Part shown: positions 22,038 through 32,791 of the stretch, piece by piece
How the letters are laid out: each line of letters begins with the position of its first letter
How positions within the stretch are numbered: position 1 is the first letter of the stretch
Assembly (NCBI RefSeq): GCF_001039355.2
Contig: NW_019775818.1
Coordinates: 120,505 to 184,504 of the forward strand
DNA length: 64,000 nucleotides
Reading direction: 5' to 3'
Origin: Lingula anatina
Lineage: Eukaryota > Brachiopoda > Lingulata > Lingulida > Lingulidae
Made by a program: the position numbers and the translations under genes
The notes under the pieces: model-generated
What the model was told of the DNA's origin: nothing
The model's input: only the letters and a program-made list of their open reading frames with translations
Database searches by the model: none

Positions 22038-22087
22038 ATGAAGACCGCATTTGTTCTGCTCTTGGTTTTTACGGTTGTTGCGGCTCG
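22038..22087 (+). CDS. Peptide gene 1, exon 1 (signal peptide)
   Basis: ATG at 22038 opens MKTAFVLLLVFTVVAA, a classic signal peptide, and the exon ends CG|GTAGGT in phase 2 after 50 nt. The matching exons of genes 2 and 3 have the same length and phase (MKTALVLLLVFTVVAA and MRTALVLLLVFTVVAA). The product is expected to be secreted. The family is not recognised. Confidence 0.8.
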
Positions 22088-22288
22088 GTAGGTCTATACG
22101 AAATTCTTATCCCTATAATTATTTTAAACATATCTCTTCTATGTAACTATTAGTTGCTTTTGATTGGTTATTCAGCCATTTCAGATTTATAGTGATAAAG
22201 ATGTTCTAACCGTCTCTCTTGTCTCACGTGCCATACTCTGTCCTTCTTAAGCCTCCGAGAATGTTTCACCAATGTTTTCTCTTAACAG

Positions 22289-22321
22289 GTGGGAGCTCGA
22301 CCAGCCACCGCCAGGCGAAGG
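22289..22321 (+). CDS. Peptide gene 1, exon 2 (propeptide cassette)
   Basis: 33 nt between acceptor TCTTAACAG and donor GG|GTAAGC, phase 2 on both sides. Adds WELDQPPPGEG, an acidic proline-rich spacer. An identical copy sits at 29413-29445. Confidence 0.75.
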
Positions 22322-25145
22322 GTAAGCCAAAAACAAAATGTATTCCTTACAAAGATTTTAAAGGAAATGACCTTCCTCTCGAACGTAATATATATGTAAT
22401 ATGTAATATATTATGAAAATCAGAGGACCTATGAGTACAATCGGTAATACTGTTAGTAGTAAAACTAGTTGTTACCATTTTGATTATAAAGACGTCATGT
22501 GTTTGCTGGGTTCATATCTGAACACTGAAAATCGAAAGCAGAAGTATTGAATCAAAAGAGTAGCTTATCTGTAATATGTTAATTTTTGGCTCAAATTTAT
22601 ACAAATAATATTAGCATACTTTGCAGCCAATTTTCGATGCAGTTTGAGTTAAATTGAATATATAACACAGATAAACGACTGTCTTAATTTTACATCTACC
22701 TGTAATTTCTGTCATGGTGTATAATCGACAAGGGTGACATATGTCCCGGTGTGGCAGGAGTTCACGTCCTAGTAACGCAAGACCGCCCGGACAAGTCCGT
22801 CCTGGGAATGCAAGTCCTAGGGCATGCATTGCTAGGAATGGAAGTCCTAGGACATACGTTACTAGGATTCAATGTCCGTAGGACAAAGGCTCCCAAGTAA
22901 TGTAAGTCCTACGTGTAGTAATGCACGTCCTAATGGGTCGTGCGTTCCTGACATTTTAGTAACGCATGTCCTATATAGTTTACACCAAGAAAAGACATGA
23001 CACTTCAGGCAGAATCACCGGATCAAATAATAAGGGAATTAAATATCTATTTACCAGTTGGCAGACATAAAGATATACTGTACTAAATAGGGGCCCAATA
23101 TCATTCCACACATTTCAATATGGACTTCGATTAAAATATGGAACTTCCTAAACTAGCTCTGTAGTCAGTAACTCCAAAGAATTGGATACTATTCAAAAGT
23201 TGTGTTTTAAAAAGTAAATTTTATGAATACAACCATTAAGTCACGTAGCTTTAAGATTATACTAACATAATGACTGTGTGGTCACACTATATAAAGTACG
23301 TTCAGTTAACAATGTATGATATCATTTAAAGCGGAGGGGGTCCTACTATAGCTCGCATCTATTGTTCAACACGATTGTTATCATTTCCCAAACAAGCTAA
23401 AACCATGCTTTTACAATTTTCCAAAAAATAAAATGGAATAAAATCGGAGTTGGTTTGAACTGAATATATAACAAAAACAACGGCTGTCTAAATTTTACAT
23501 CTACCTGTAATTTCTGTCATGGTGTGTAATCAAAAGTTTACATTGCCAGATGATACTTATGTTCCAGTTACCTTTGTTCTGGGAGATTTTTTTTACCGTG
23601 TTCCAATATATGCTGTAGTGATTCAGTCTAATTAAGTTATGGCTTACTAAAACAAAATTAGTAATTCGTGCAATAGGTAACAGGGTTTTCTGTATAGTAT
23701 TTTTATATGTTGTTTGACATTTCAGCAACACTAATAAAAAAATGGTCCATTTGATGCTTCTTTTATTGTCAGCACGCTGCATTTCTATAATATTAATTGA
23801 CAATCAAACTTAAACTAGGTACCAAAATCAATCGCTCTGAAAAACCTTTTTTGATGTTTTTACAACATTGCATTTGTAATAGATTAATCATAAAACTAAA
23901 ACCAGTTGTGATCAAATTTTCGAAGTAAATAAAACACTTCCGTAGCTAAATACAAACTGTATGCTTCTTTTTCACATTGGCTGTTGAATTATTTTTATTC
24001 GCCATGTCAGGACAGTGAAACTTTGATAAGAACTTCTTCATGATTATGTGGAATCCTGAAATTATCAAACATAATTTCTACCCCGAGTACTAAATATTTA
24101 AAAAGCACGTCTGTGACATTATTTGCGCCTATATATTGGGCTTAGATGCATATAGTTTGTAGATTACAGCTCTGTTGGTATTTGGAAGTGCTAGCAGGTG
24201 TCTAAACTGCATGGTTACTTTACCAATCTAAAATATTTTTACGTGCGGATGGTGACAATAGAAAGTTATGACGGTTGGAATTATAAACACAGGTAACCTA
24301 AATTATTAAACTTTTATTTGGGGTACCTGGCGTCACGGCTAATTATAAGACGTATAAATAATAACGTTATTTAAAAAAATTCCATACAAGTAGCAGATGT
24401 TAGGGTGCATAAACTGAGCAAAGGAGCGTGTTATAGCATTGTAGCTCTGCGCCAGATTGACGCAAAACAGATTTACATTGCCAATATTATTGTATCGCAA
24501 GGAACGTTGGGGGCATCTACATCTGGAGTTGAATTCACGTTGGTGCCAAAACCTCATTGGCATCAAAACCATCATACATAGCAACCCAAACTAGATCAAA
24601 CGTAGGAACATTTTGGAAAATAACTGACTCACATTTGCTAGGAGACACCTCAGGAAAGATTTCACAACACAAGATAGAAATAACGCTTTAAACGGTCGTG
24701 TTTGACTTAGAATCAGTTCTGCTTTTTTTTTACCTTAATTTAGTGAATCCAATTAAGTATCTGATGTCAAAATTACACTGATTAGAAAATTAAAATTTCA
24801 AACGAGAATTTGAGTCTTGTTTTCATTTTAAAATCTGAAAGTAGGAAAAGTAATGTCATTTAGTTCGTAGTGTTGCGGTTCAGGGGCGACTTATAAAACG
24901 TAGCTTTCATTGTAAGTTTGGGTATGTATGTATTATATTTGGACTATGTTTTATTTTTTAGATTTATTAAGTGTCAATATAATTTAATACATGCTGCACC
25001 AGAAGAATTTACACGCGATGACAAACAAAGTTAAGGATTGTTAACATAAGCAGCTTTAAGTCTATTACACAACCCAAGGTACAAGTATGTACCCCTGCAA
25101 AAGTGACGCTATAGAAGTTATTCAGAGGGGGATCAAGAAACACAC

Positions 25146-25187
<42 letters not shown>

Positions 25188-25320
25188 CAAATATGTAAAA
25201 GTTTATATGTATTTTCGCAGAAGGTAGAGTCAAGTAACACCCTGTAGGGGACCCGTTTGGCGGTAGTTTTGGAATCACGTCACTTCTTATCTTTAACAAT
25301 CCCCCTTTTCTCTTCCTCAG
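22322..25320 (+). other. Intron 2 of peptide gene 1
   Basis: A 3-kb intron. It holds two copies of a segment of about 110 bp (about 22640-22735 and 23465-23555, both with TTACATCTACCTGTAATTTC), a degenerate tandem repeat (22740-22985) and an ATT microsatellite (25147-25187) just before exon 3. Its last 1.6 kb reappears at 35.0-36.67 kb. Confidence 0.65.
22740..22985. repeat. Degenerate ~28-bp tandem repeat
   Basis: Seven or eight imperfect units built on AGTCCTAGGACATACGTTAC with variable spacing. The units contain the palindrome TCCTAGGA and alternate AACGCA and AATGCA half-units. Confidence 0.6.
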
Positions 25321-25395
25321 TGGACCACGAGGTCTTAACGAGGGTATCGTCATGAAAGTCATCAAACGTGCAGTTGACAACCTGAGGATGGAAAG
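25321..25395 (+). CDS. Peptide gene 1, exon 3a (dibasic cassette)
   Basis: 75 nt between acceptor TCTTCCTCAG and donor AG|GTAAAT, phase 2 on both sides. Reads GPRGLNEGIVMKVIKRAVDN then LRMER. The KR just before AVDN is a candidate prohormone-convertase cleavage site, and the part before it could form an amphipathic helix. No terminal exon follows within this unit: intron 3 is cut at about 25838 by a transposon remnant. The nearest downstream terminal exons are at 37441 and 38405. Confidence 0.75.
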
Positions 25396-25839
25396 GTAAA
25401 TGTCTGGTGTAGGAATTGTAATTTTGATGTATGTTTTATTTTTAAGTTTTACTTTTTATTCTATTTTCATAGGATTTCGATCAATTCATTCAAAATATAC
25501 CTAACCCAGATTAACTGAAATCAGGCGGTGTTTGTAAAGTTATTAACAAAGTTTAACCCATGTAGCTTCAACATATTGCACAGTCCAAATGGTATGAGTT
25601 GCAATAAATATACTAGTACACCATAACTATCCATATTGTTTAAATGTGAAGAATGGACACGGTAAAATGCCGGTTTTCGAAATTTACCGAAACAGCGCCT
25701 AAACTGAGATTGCCCCTTGAAATGAAATATGAAACTTTAAAAAGGCATGATTTTGTTTTATTAATGATGAAAGCTGAACTACGGCGTTTGATAAAATCGC
25801 TGTCAGGGTTCTCGAGTATTAAATAGTGTAATTAAATTA

Positions 25840-26660
25840 CATTACATTTGCAAGTCTGCAAGGGTGATATTGGTTGAGGTGCCTTGTCTGTCCGCGTTTT
25901 GGGTGAATTCCATGTCAATGCTTATGGTTTTGAAGAATCTTCATTCCGGAACAGAGCATTAATTGGTACATTTGCAGTAACTTTCTCAACAGATATCTCC
26001 CTCCATCAGTAGAAAGTGACTTCACTTATGAGTACAGGCTTCATCATGACAACGCACTGGCTAACAGTTCTTGTTTGTTGACTGATTTGTTGCAGAAAGG
26101 AGATATTCTTAGATGGGTACAACCATCTTTGGGGTCGAATACTAACGGTACTGAGTACCTGAGGGATGATTTGGAGTGAGCGATGGACAGAAGGATTGTC
26201 CCTAACAATAGGAAACAATTTCGTTAAGCTCTTAAAGAATAATGGCACAACATAAATAGACCTGAAACCCTTGTTGGAGGCATTCTGGCCGCCTACAGGA
26301 GATATATGCAGTACGCTGCAGAGACCCACGCTAATATGCACATGACTTTTAAAGAGCGTTTCCTGATGTTGATTATGTATACATTAATGACACTTGGTGG
26401 CGTCTTTTAAATTTTATGGTCATTTTTCACTTCTATGGAAATCACTGTGGAAATCATATTTAAGATGGAGCATGTTCTTAATATGAATGGATGGCATATT
26501 GGCTTTTCCTTACCTGAAGTCACCATAATCATGGCATATGAAATTAATACAATATTTAAAACGGTTCAAAGCTGTCATGTGATCGTGATCATTTGTAAAC
26601 AGAAGCACATACAGGTAGGACTTACGGTGTGACACACTTTTTTACCGAGAAGTGTATAAT
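25840..26660. mobile_element. Truncated relative of the long-TIR transposon (copy b)
   Basis: Shares core (CTTCATCATGACAACGCACT; minus-strand frame with RPQRWLYPSKN and FLQQISQQTRTV) and right end with the other copies. The minus-strand frame aligns with that of the 1176-1460 core (RTQRWFLQPQN, FLQQITHQTRTV), which ties it to the full element at 0.3-1.9 kb. Confidence 0.6.
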
Positions 26661-26699
26661 AAAAATCTTTATGTCTAGACCGAAACCTCTAAAGTAAGC

Positions 26700-27491
26700 T
26701 TACAGGGCACGGTCACAGTTTTACCCCCATCTCCACACAAACCCGTGAACAAACACAAACCTGTTTCCTTCTACCTTTCAGTTTCCGCATCAGTGGTGAA
26801 GGTAAAAGGAGACCCAATTTATTCGATAAGAAAATTTCCCTCACAAAGCCAAAAGAAATGTACACAGGTTTTCCACTTTTCTTCTTTTACCCTTTATTAT
26901 AAGCAGCCTTCATTAAAATCTAGAGTTACACTGCGGGGCCAATGGTGACAGTGGGCCGTGAACGGTGACTGGCAGCCAAACAAAGATTGGATTGTCACTC
27001 AGATGGCCTTGGATAGCAGGAGCGGGGGTGACAACATGGTTCATACTTTGTCAACAAGTTCCTATGAGAGAAACTGTGGATATGTTGCTTGTACGTGTTG
27101 GGAAAAACCATATGGCAAAAGAGACAGGGCTTGAGGTTTTCCCTCAATTTCATACATGTTCTTTTTTATTTAATTGTAGTTCTGAGTCAAAGTATCTTTT
27201 CAAAGTCCAAAGATCAGTTCAACTTAAACAATATTATGGCTATAGCAAAACAACAACACATGATGTGATGTCATCAATCAACAGGCAGTCAGAAATTTGC
27301 AAAACTGGATATAATCGGTGTCATCAGGAAACCATGATGCTTTAGCATATCACTACTGGGGAAGGGGAATTCTACATGTACATAAAGACACCCCAAGATT
27401 CTTAGCAAAAAAAATGCGGTATTAACTGAAAATATCCATGAGACCATGAGAAGTCCTCACGCATTTGTCTTTATTCTAATGACGAGGACGG
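26700..27491. repeat. Duplicated block X (copy 2), cut by an N
   Basis: Matches 44.21-45.00 kb almost base for base, down to GTCTTTATTCT and GACGAGGACG, then ends at the N at 27492. The frame LSVSASVVKVKG to LRGQW is open here as in the 44-kb copy. In the 44-kb copy the next 0.7 kb leads into a promoter and exon 1; here it jumps to sequence just before exon 3. Confidence 0.75.
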
Positions 27492-27492
27492 N
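27492..27492. other. Single N: probable hidden assembly gap
   Basis: The left side is promoter-upstream sequence and the right side (TTATTATTATCAAATATGT) is the stretch directly before exon 3. The promoter, exon 1, exon 2 and intron 2 that separate these in gene 2 are absent. Confidence 0.75.
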
Positions 27493-27634
27493 TATTATTA
27501 TCAAATATGTAAAAGTTTAAATGTATTTTCGCAGAAGGCAGAGTCAAGTAACACCCTGTAGGGGACCCGTTTGGCGGTAGTTTTGGAATCACGTCACTTC
27601 TTATCTTTAACAATCCCCCTTTTCTCTTCCTCAG

Positions 27635-27709
27635 TGGACCACGAGGTCTTAACGAGGGTATCGTCATGAAAGTCATCAAACGTGCAGTTGACAACCTGAG
27701 GATGGAAAG
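27635..27709 (+). CDS. Exon 3b (extra copy of dibasic cassette)
   Basis: 75 nt, with splice sites, phase and sequence the same as exon 3a. It continues into an intron-3 copy that ends at about 28332 without reaching a terminal exon. It has no promoter or signal exon of its own in this assembly. Either an orphan of a collapsed unit or an alternative cassette of gene 1. Confidence 0.6.
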
Positions 27710-28332
27710 GTAAATATCTGGTGTAGGAATTGTAATTTTGATGTATGTATTATTTTTTTTTTTACTTTTTATTATATTTTCATAACATTTCGATCAATTC
27801 ATTCAAAATATACCAGAATGTTTTAACCCAGATTAACTAAAATTAGGCGGTGTTTGAAAGTTATTATCAAAGTTTAACCCATTTAGCTTCAATATATTGC
27901 ACAGTCCAATCGGTACGAGTTGCAATAAATATACTAGTACACCATAACTATCCATATTGTTAAAATGTTTAAGGAGAATGGACACGGTAAAATGCCGGTT
28001 TTCGAATTTTACAGAAACAGCACCTAAACTGAGATTGCCCCTAAAAATGAAACATGAAACTTTAAAAAAGCATTATTTTGCTTTATTAATGATGAAATCT
28101 TAACTACAGCGTTTAAAAAAAATCGTTGTCATTGTTCTGGAGTATTAAATAGTGTAATTAAATCGGGTTGAAACGGTGATTGTGGGTAAAGGAGAAATTT
28201 GAGAAACCGATTTTCCACTTTTACCCCAAAATTGTAATTATGACGTCATACGTAAAATTATATGTGTGTAAATGTTAATTACTTTAGTCACTGAACCAAA
28301 AGGATGTATGTAAGGCAGTAAATTAGGAGTTT
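27710..28332 (+). other. Truncated intron 3 copy
   Basis: Matches 36746-37382 (for example GAAACCGATTTTCCACTTTT and GGATGTATGTAAGGCAGTAA) and stops matching about 60 bp before the expected terminal exon. Confidence 0.7.
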
Positions 28333-28589
28333 TCATACACTAGTGTTGCCTTAAGGGTAGTATTATGCTCAGGGGTGCCGGTGTAATAGAAGTAGAAGTC
28401 TGCTTGGAACCGTAGTCCATTCCCCATTACTTTGCATATGTGACATTCGTCCCATATACTAACCCAGATGCTCCAACTAACCCTGACTTGTACTTATCAT
28501 AGAGGACCCCGGACTTCCATTCCTACATCGGTACCTGGCCAATGGTCACTTGAATCTTTGTTGGGAATATAAATGTTTGTCTTGTCCTA
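28333..28589. other. Unassigned
   Basis: Unique sequence between the intron-3 copy and the next transposon remnant. No gene or repeat recognised. Confidence 0.4.
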
Positions 28590-29215
28590 TCGATGCTCAA
28601 ATGAGTATGCGTAGGCATTTTTGGTGTTGCATTTGCAAGTCTGGAAGGGCTATATTGGCTGAGGTGCCATGTCAGTCCACGTTTTGGGTGTATTCCATGC
28701 CAATGCGTATGGTTTTGAAAATTCTTCATTCCGGAACAGAGCGTTAATTGGTATATTTACGGTAACTTTCTCAACAGATACATGAATCTCCCCCCACCAG
28801 TAGTAAGTGACTTCAGTTATGAGTACAGGCTTCATCGTGACAACGCACTGACTCACACTCTTGTTTGTTGACTGATTTGTTGCAGAAAGGCGATATTCTT
28901 AGATAGGTACAACCATTTTTGAGGTCGAATACTAACCGTACTGAAGACCTGAGGGATGATTTGGAGTGCGCTATGCAGAGAAGGATTGTCTCCAACAATA
29001 GGAAACAATTTCGTTAAGATCTTAAGGAATAATGGCAAAGCATCCCAAAAATAGACCTGAAAACCTTGTTGGAGGCATTCTGCCCGCCTTCAGGAGATAA
29101 TTGCAGTAGGCTGCAGAGGCCCACGCTAATAGGCACATGACTTTTAAAGAGCTTTTCCTGATATTGATTATGTATACATTTAAATTTTATGGTCATTTTT
29201 TACTTCTATCCAAAT
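28590..29215. mobile_element. Truncated relative of the long-TIR transposon (copy c)
   Basis: Core sequence as in copy b. The right end is lost: it runs directly into intron-1 sequence (TATACGAAATTCTTATTCC at about 29220), so the exon-1 and promoter region of this unit has been removed. Confidence 0.6.
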
Positions 29216-29412
29216 CACTATACGAAATTCTTATTCCTATAGTTCTTTTAAACATATCTCTTCTATGTAACTATTATTTTCTTTTGATTGGTTATTCAGC
29301 CATTTCAGATTTATAGTGATAAAGATGTTCTAACCGTCTCTCTTGTCTCACGTGCCATACTCTGTCCTTCTTAAGCCTCCGAGAATGTTTCACCAATGTT
29401 TTCTCTTAACAG

Positions 29413-29445
29413 GTGGGAGCTCGACCAGCCACCGCCAGGCGAAGG
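29413..29445 (+). CDS. Exon 2b (extra copy of propeptide cassette)
   Basis: Identical in sequence and splice signals to exon 2 at 22289. The preceding intron-1 sequence is preserved for about 190 bp, but no exon 1 or promoter precedes it. It can only be used by splicing from the exon at 22038, or it is non-functional. Confidence 0.6.
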
Positions 29446-30240
29446 GTAAGCCAAAAACAAAATTTATTTCTTACAAGGATTTTAAAGGAAATTACCTTCC
29501 TCACGATTATGTATTACAATCATGACATAATATTCATGTAATATATCACGAAAGTAAGAGGATCTATGCGTACAATCGGTAATACATGTATACTCTTGGT
29601 CGTAAAACTAAGTGTTACCAGCAAACACGGAGTGTATTATAACATTTTGATTATAAAAACGTTATGTGTTTGCTGGGTTCATATCTGAACACTGAAAAGC
29701 GAAAGCAGAAGTATTGAATCAAAATACAAAAGAGAAGCATGTCTGTCATACCGTCATAAGATTATGTATGTGTGCATTTATTCCATCTAACATAAGAAGA
29801 TTAGATACAATTATAACGTCAGAAAATACAATAGAGGGAGTGTGATAATGATAGGGTCGCTAAACGATTTTGACGGAATATAGTGACTAGCCTAATCCTC
29901 TTGTCGCCTGGGTAGGCACGCCCCCTTAGAGCACTTATGTAAACAAAAGGTCTTTCATAGAGAACTATCTTTTTGTTCAACAGCTTCGCGCGTGCAGCGA
30001 ATTATGTATATAGTGACACTATACAGCTAACTGCAGTTGTCTATGAAAGCTGTTATTTGATTTATTCTGCTGTGTCGGACGTTGTGGGCCAGCCCAATGG
30101 TTCATTCACTCATTCTTTTCTGAAGATTGGTGATGCAAATTTTGATTGCTTAATTATTTACCCTCCTTCTTACAAGAGAAAGGAAAAAGGGAGAGAAACA
30201 GAGGCAGTGTCAAATAAAAAGGGTAAAGAGTAATATAATA

Positions 30241-30386
30241 CAGGGGCGGATTGAGGCCGTCTTCTGGGTCTTCCGGAAGACGGTCAGATTTTCAAGTTTA
30301 CATTGACAGATATTTAATTTTTTGGAGGATGGATCAACAAAGATAATTTGGAAGACTGTCAGAAAATGTCTCTGGATCCGCCCCTG
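30241..30386. mobile_element. 146-bp MITE with CAGGGGCGGAT ends
   Basis: Starts CAGGGGCGGATTGAG and ends CTGGATCCGCCCCTG, flanked by TA on each side. An internal inverted pair surrounds GTCTTCCGGAAGAC. The ends resemble hAT-type MITEs, but no 8-bp duplication is evident. Confidence 0.6.
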
Positions 30387-31609
30387 TAATGCATTAATTA
30401 AAATGACTCGCGGTGGAAGAAACGATAGACTGTTTTGCATCAAGGTATGCAATTATAATCCCACATGGCACATTGCACATACGGCCGTACTTAAAATACA
30501 TTACTCATAGTTGTATTAAATCACATTATTTTGCTGAATAGACATACATTTTAAAGTTGGTCTTTCAGGAAATCGTTTTGTTTGAAATAACACAAACGAC
30601 AGAGGTAAAATCACATATAAATTTATTTTGCAAGAAATAACTTTATATTCAAGGTCCATCTACACTGATTGTGAGCTATTACAGAATATATCGTTAAGTT
30701 AATATCTTAAATGTATATCTTTCACTATTTGCTTTTCATGGTTAGAGAATAAAAAAGTATATGATAGGGAGTTATTGACCACAAGTTTAATTTTCTTAAG
30801 AAGCAACAAGAGTAGCAGCTGTTTTAAAGTTGGCAAAAGAGGGCACGTGACAGATAAAACAGTTTGGTTTGATAAGTTCATTACACGATGTAATTCGATG
30901 TTTCTACCACGAGCTACTCACCCAAAAGACAATAGAACAAAAGCAATGCGTGATCAGTACGGAAAATTGAATATAATTTCTTGTGAGTTTGTATGAAAAA
31001 TAAGTCGTTGAATAAACGGTGATCTTTAGTGTTGATCTTCACGAGGCTTGCGCTTTCGCTCTTCATAAATTCGCAGCCCTCTGTTAGCGTGGTTCATGGC
31101 AGCAATGTAGTTTTTCTAGCATTCTGCAGGTCTGGTTGCGTACAATGCCTTTATCTAATGCCTTATCATAAATTTACTTTGTGACATGAAGTAATTAATA
31201 AAATACGCCTGTTGAAAAGGGCCTTTTCATAACTTATACAGGTGCACTGTCAGGCAGGTAAGTTGTTTAGAAAAACATCGTCGCCGTTCGTCTCCCCTAC
31301 CTTCAGGGAGCTTATCCTCCGCTTGGATCACCGGCATTTTTTGTTATCTGACAAATTAGGGCAGATGTCAATTAACGTTTTAGCTATTAATTCTAAATTC
31401 ACTAATATTTCGGACTAAACTCCATGTCAGATTCATGACGCAATGCCACCAGAGTAACAATTTAAATTTCTAAACATTCTATTTCGTTTTTAGCCTGATG
31501 TTTTTTATTATCAGTTGAAAACTTTTCCATGTTCAACTACGTAAACGTGTACGTACACTATTCTGGACTATTTTATTTTAGCCAACTACACAAACAAATA
31601 GCACTAACT

Positions 31610-32418
31610 NNNNNNNNNNNNNNNNNNNNNNNNNNNNNNNNNNNNNNNNNNNNNNNNNNNNNNNNNNNNNNNNNNNNNNNNNNNNNNNNNNNNNNNNNNN
31701 NNNNNNNNNNNNNNNNNNNNNNNNNNNNNNNNNNNNNNNNNNNNNNNNNNNNNNNNNNNNNNNNNNNNNNNNNNNNNNNNNNNNNNNNNNNNNNNNNNNN
31801 NNNNNNNNNNNNNNNNNNNNNNNNNNNNNNNNNNNNNNNNNNNNNNNNNNNNNNNNNNNNNNNNNNNNNNNNNNNNNNNNNNNNNNNNNNNNNNNNNNNN
31901 NNNNNNNNNNNNNNNNNNNNNNNNNNNNNNNNNNNNNNNNNNNNNNNNNNNNNNNNNNNNNNNNNNNNNNNNNNNNNNNNNNNNNNNNNNNNNNNNNNNN
32001 NNNNNNNNNNNNNNNNNNNNNNNNNNNNNNNNNNNNNNNNNNNNNNNNNNNNNNNNNNNNNNNNNNNNNNNNNNNNNNNNNNNNNNNNNNNNNNNNNNNN
32101 NNNNNNNNNNNNNNNNNNNNNNNNNNNNNNNNNNNNNNNNNNNNNNNNNNNNNNNNNNNNNNNNNNNNNNNNNNNNNNNNNNNNNNNNNNNNNNNNNNNN
32201 NNNNNNNNNNNNNNNNNNNNNNNNNNNNNNNNNNNNNNNNNNNNNNNNNNNNNNNNNNNNNNNNNNNNNNNNNNNNNNNNNNNNNNNNNNNNNNNNNNNN
32301 NNNNNNNNNNNNNNNNNNNNNNNNNNNNNNNNNNNNNNNNNNNNNNNNNNNNNNNNNNNNNNNNNNNNNNNNNNNNNNNNNNNNNNNNNNNNNNNNNNNN
32401 NNNNNNNNNNNNNNNNNN
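31610..32418. other. Assembly gap (809 N)
   Basis: A run of N between the arms of the fold-back element, where palindromic sequence commonly fails to assemble. The open frames reported across it are artefacts. Confidence 0.99.
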
Positions 32419-32767
32419 GGTCCAAGTTATGAAATGTTTAAGCACAAAACGATAATTTGAGGGTATTTTTTCATTCAAGACAAAATTCAATAACTATGAT
32501 GTGTGACAAAAGAGACTTTACAAAGCTTTACGTGTACTTAGATATATTCCAGTAACCTATGGAGATAGGCTAGCGACGTAATTGTAACCTCAACAGGCAG
32601 TGTCCCCGATGAAAGCAAGCACCACAATAAACACTGAAAGGCGGAGTACAAAAATTAACTTTTTTAAATATCGATTACAACATGCTGTACAATGACTGAG
32701 TCGTGAAAGGGGTATTGGACTTCTTTGCCTTAAAAACAAATTCATTTTGAAATCAAAAGAGCATTTT

Positions 32768-32791
32768 TGGGGGGGCGCGTGGGGGGGGGGG
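32768..32791. repeat. G-rich run
   Basis: Two long G runs (7 and 11 bases) separated by CGCGT, inside the inner loop of the fold-back element. Could form G-quadruplex structure. Confidence 0.5.

Noticed and set aside
31529-32490. Three long open frames of about 270-310 codons
   Set aside because: They are made almost entirely of N from the assembly gap.
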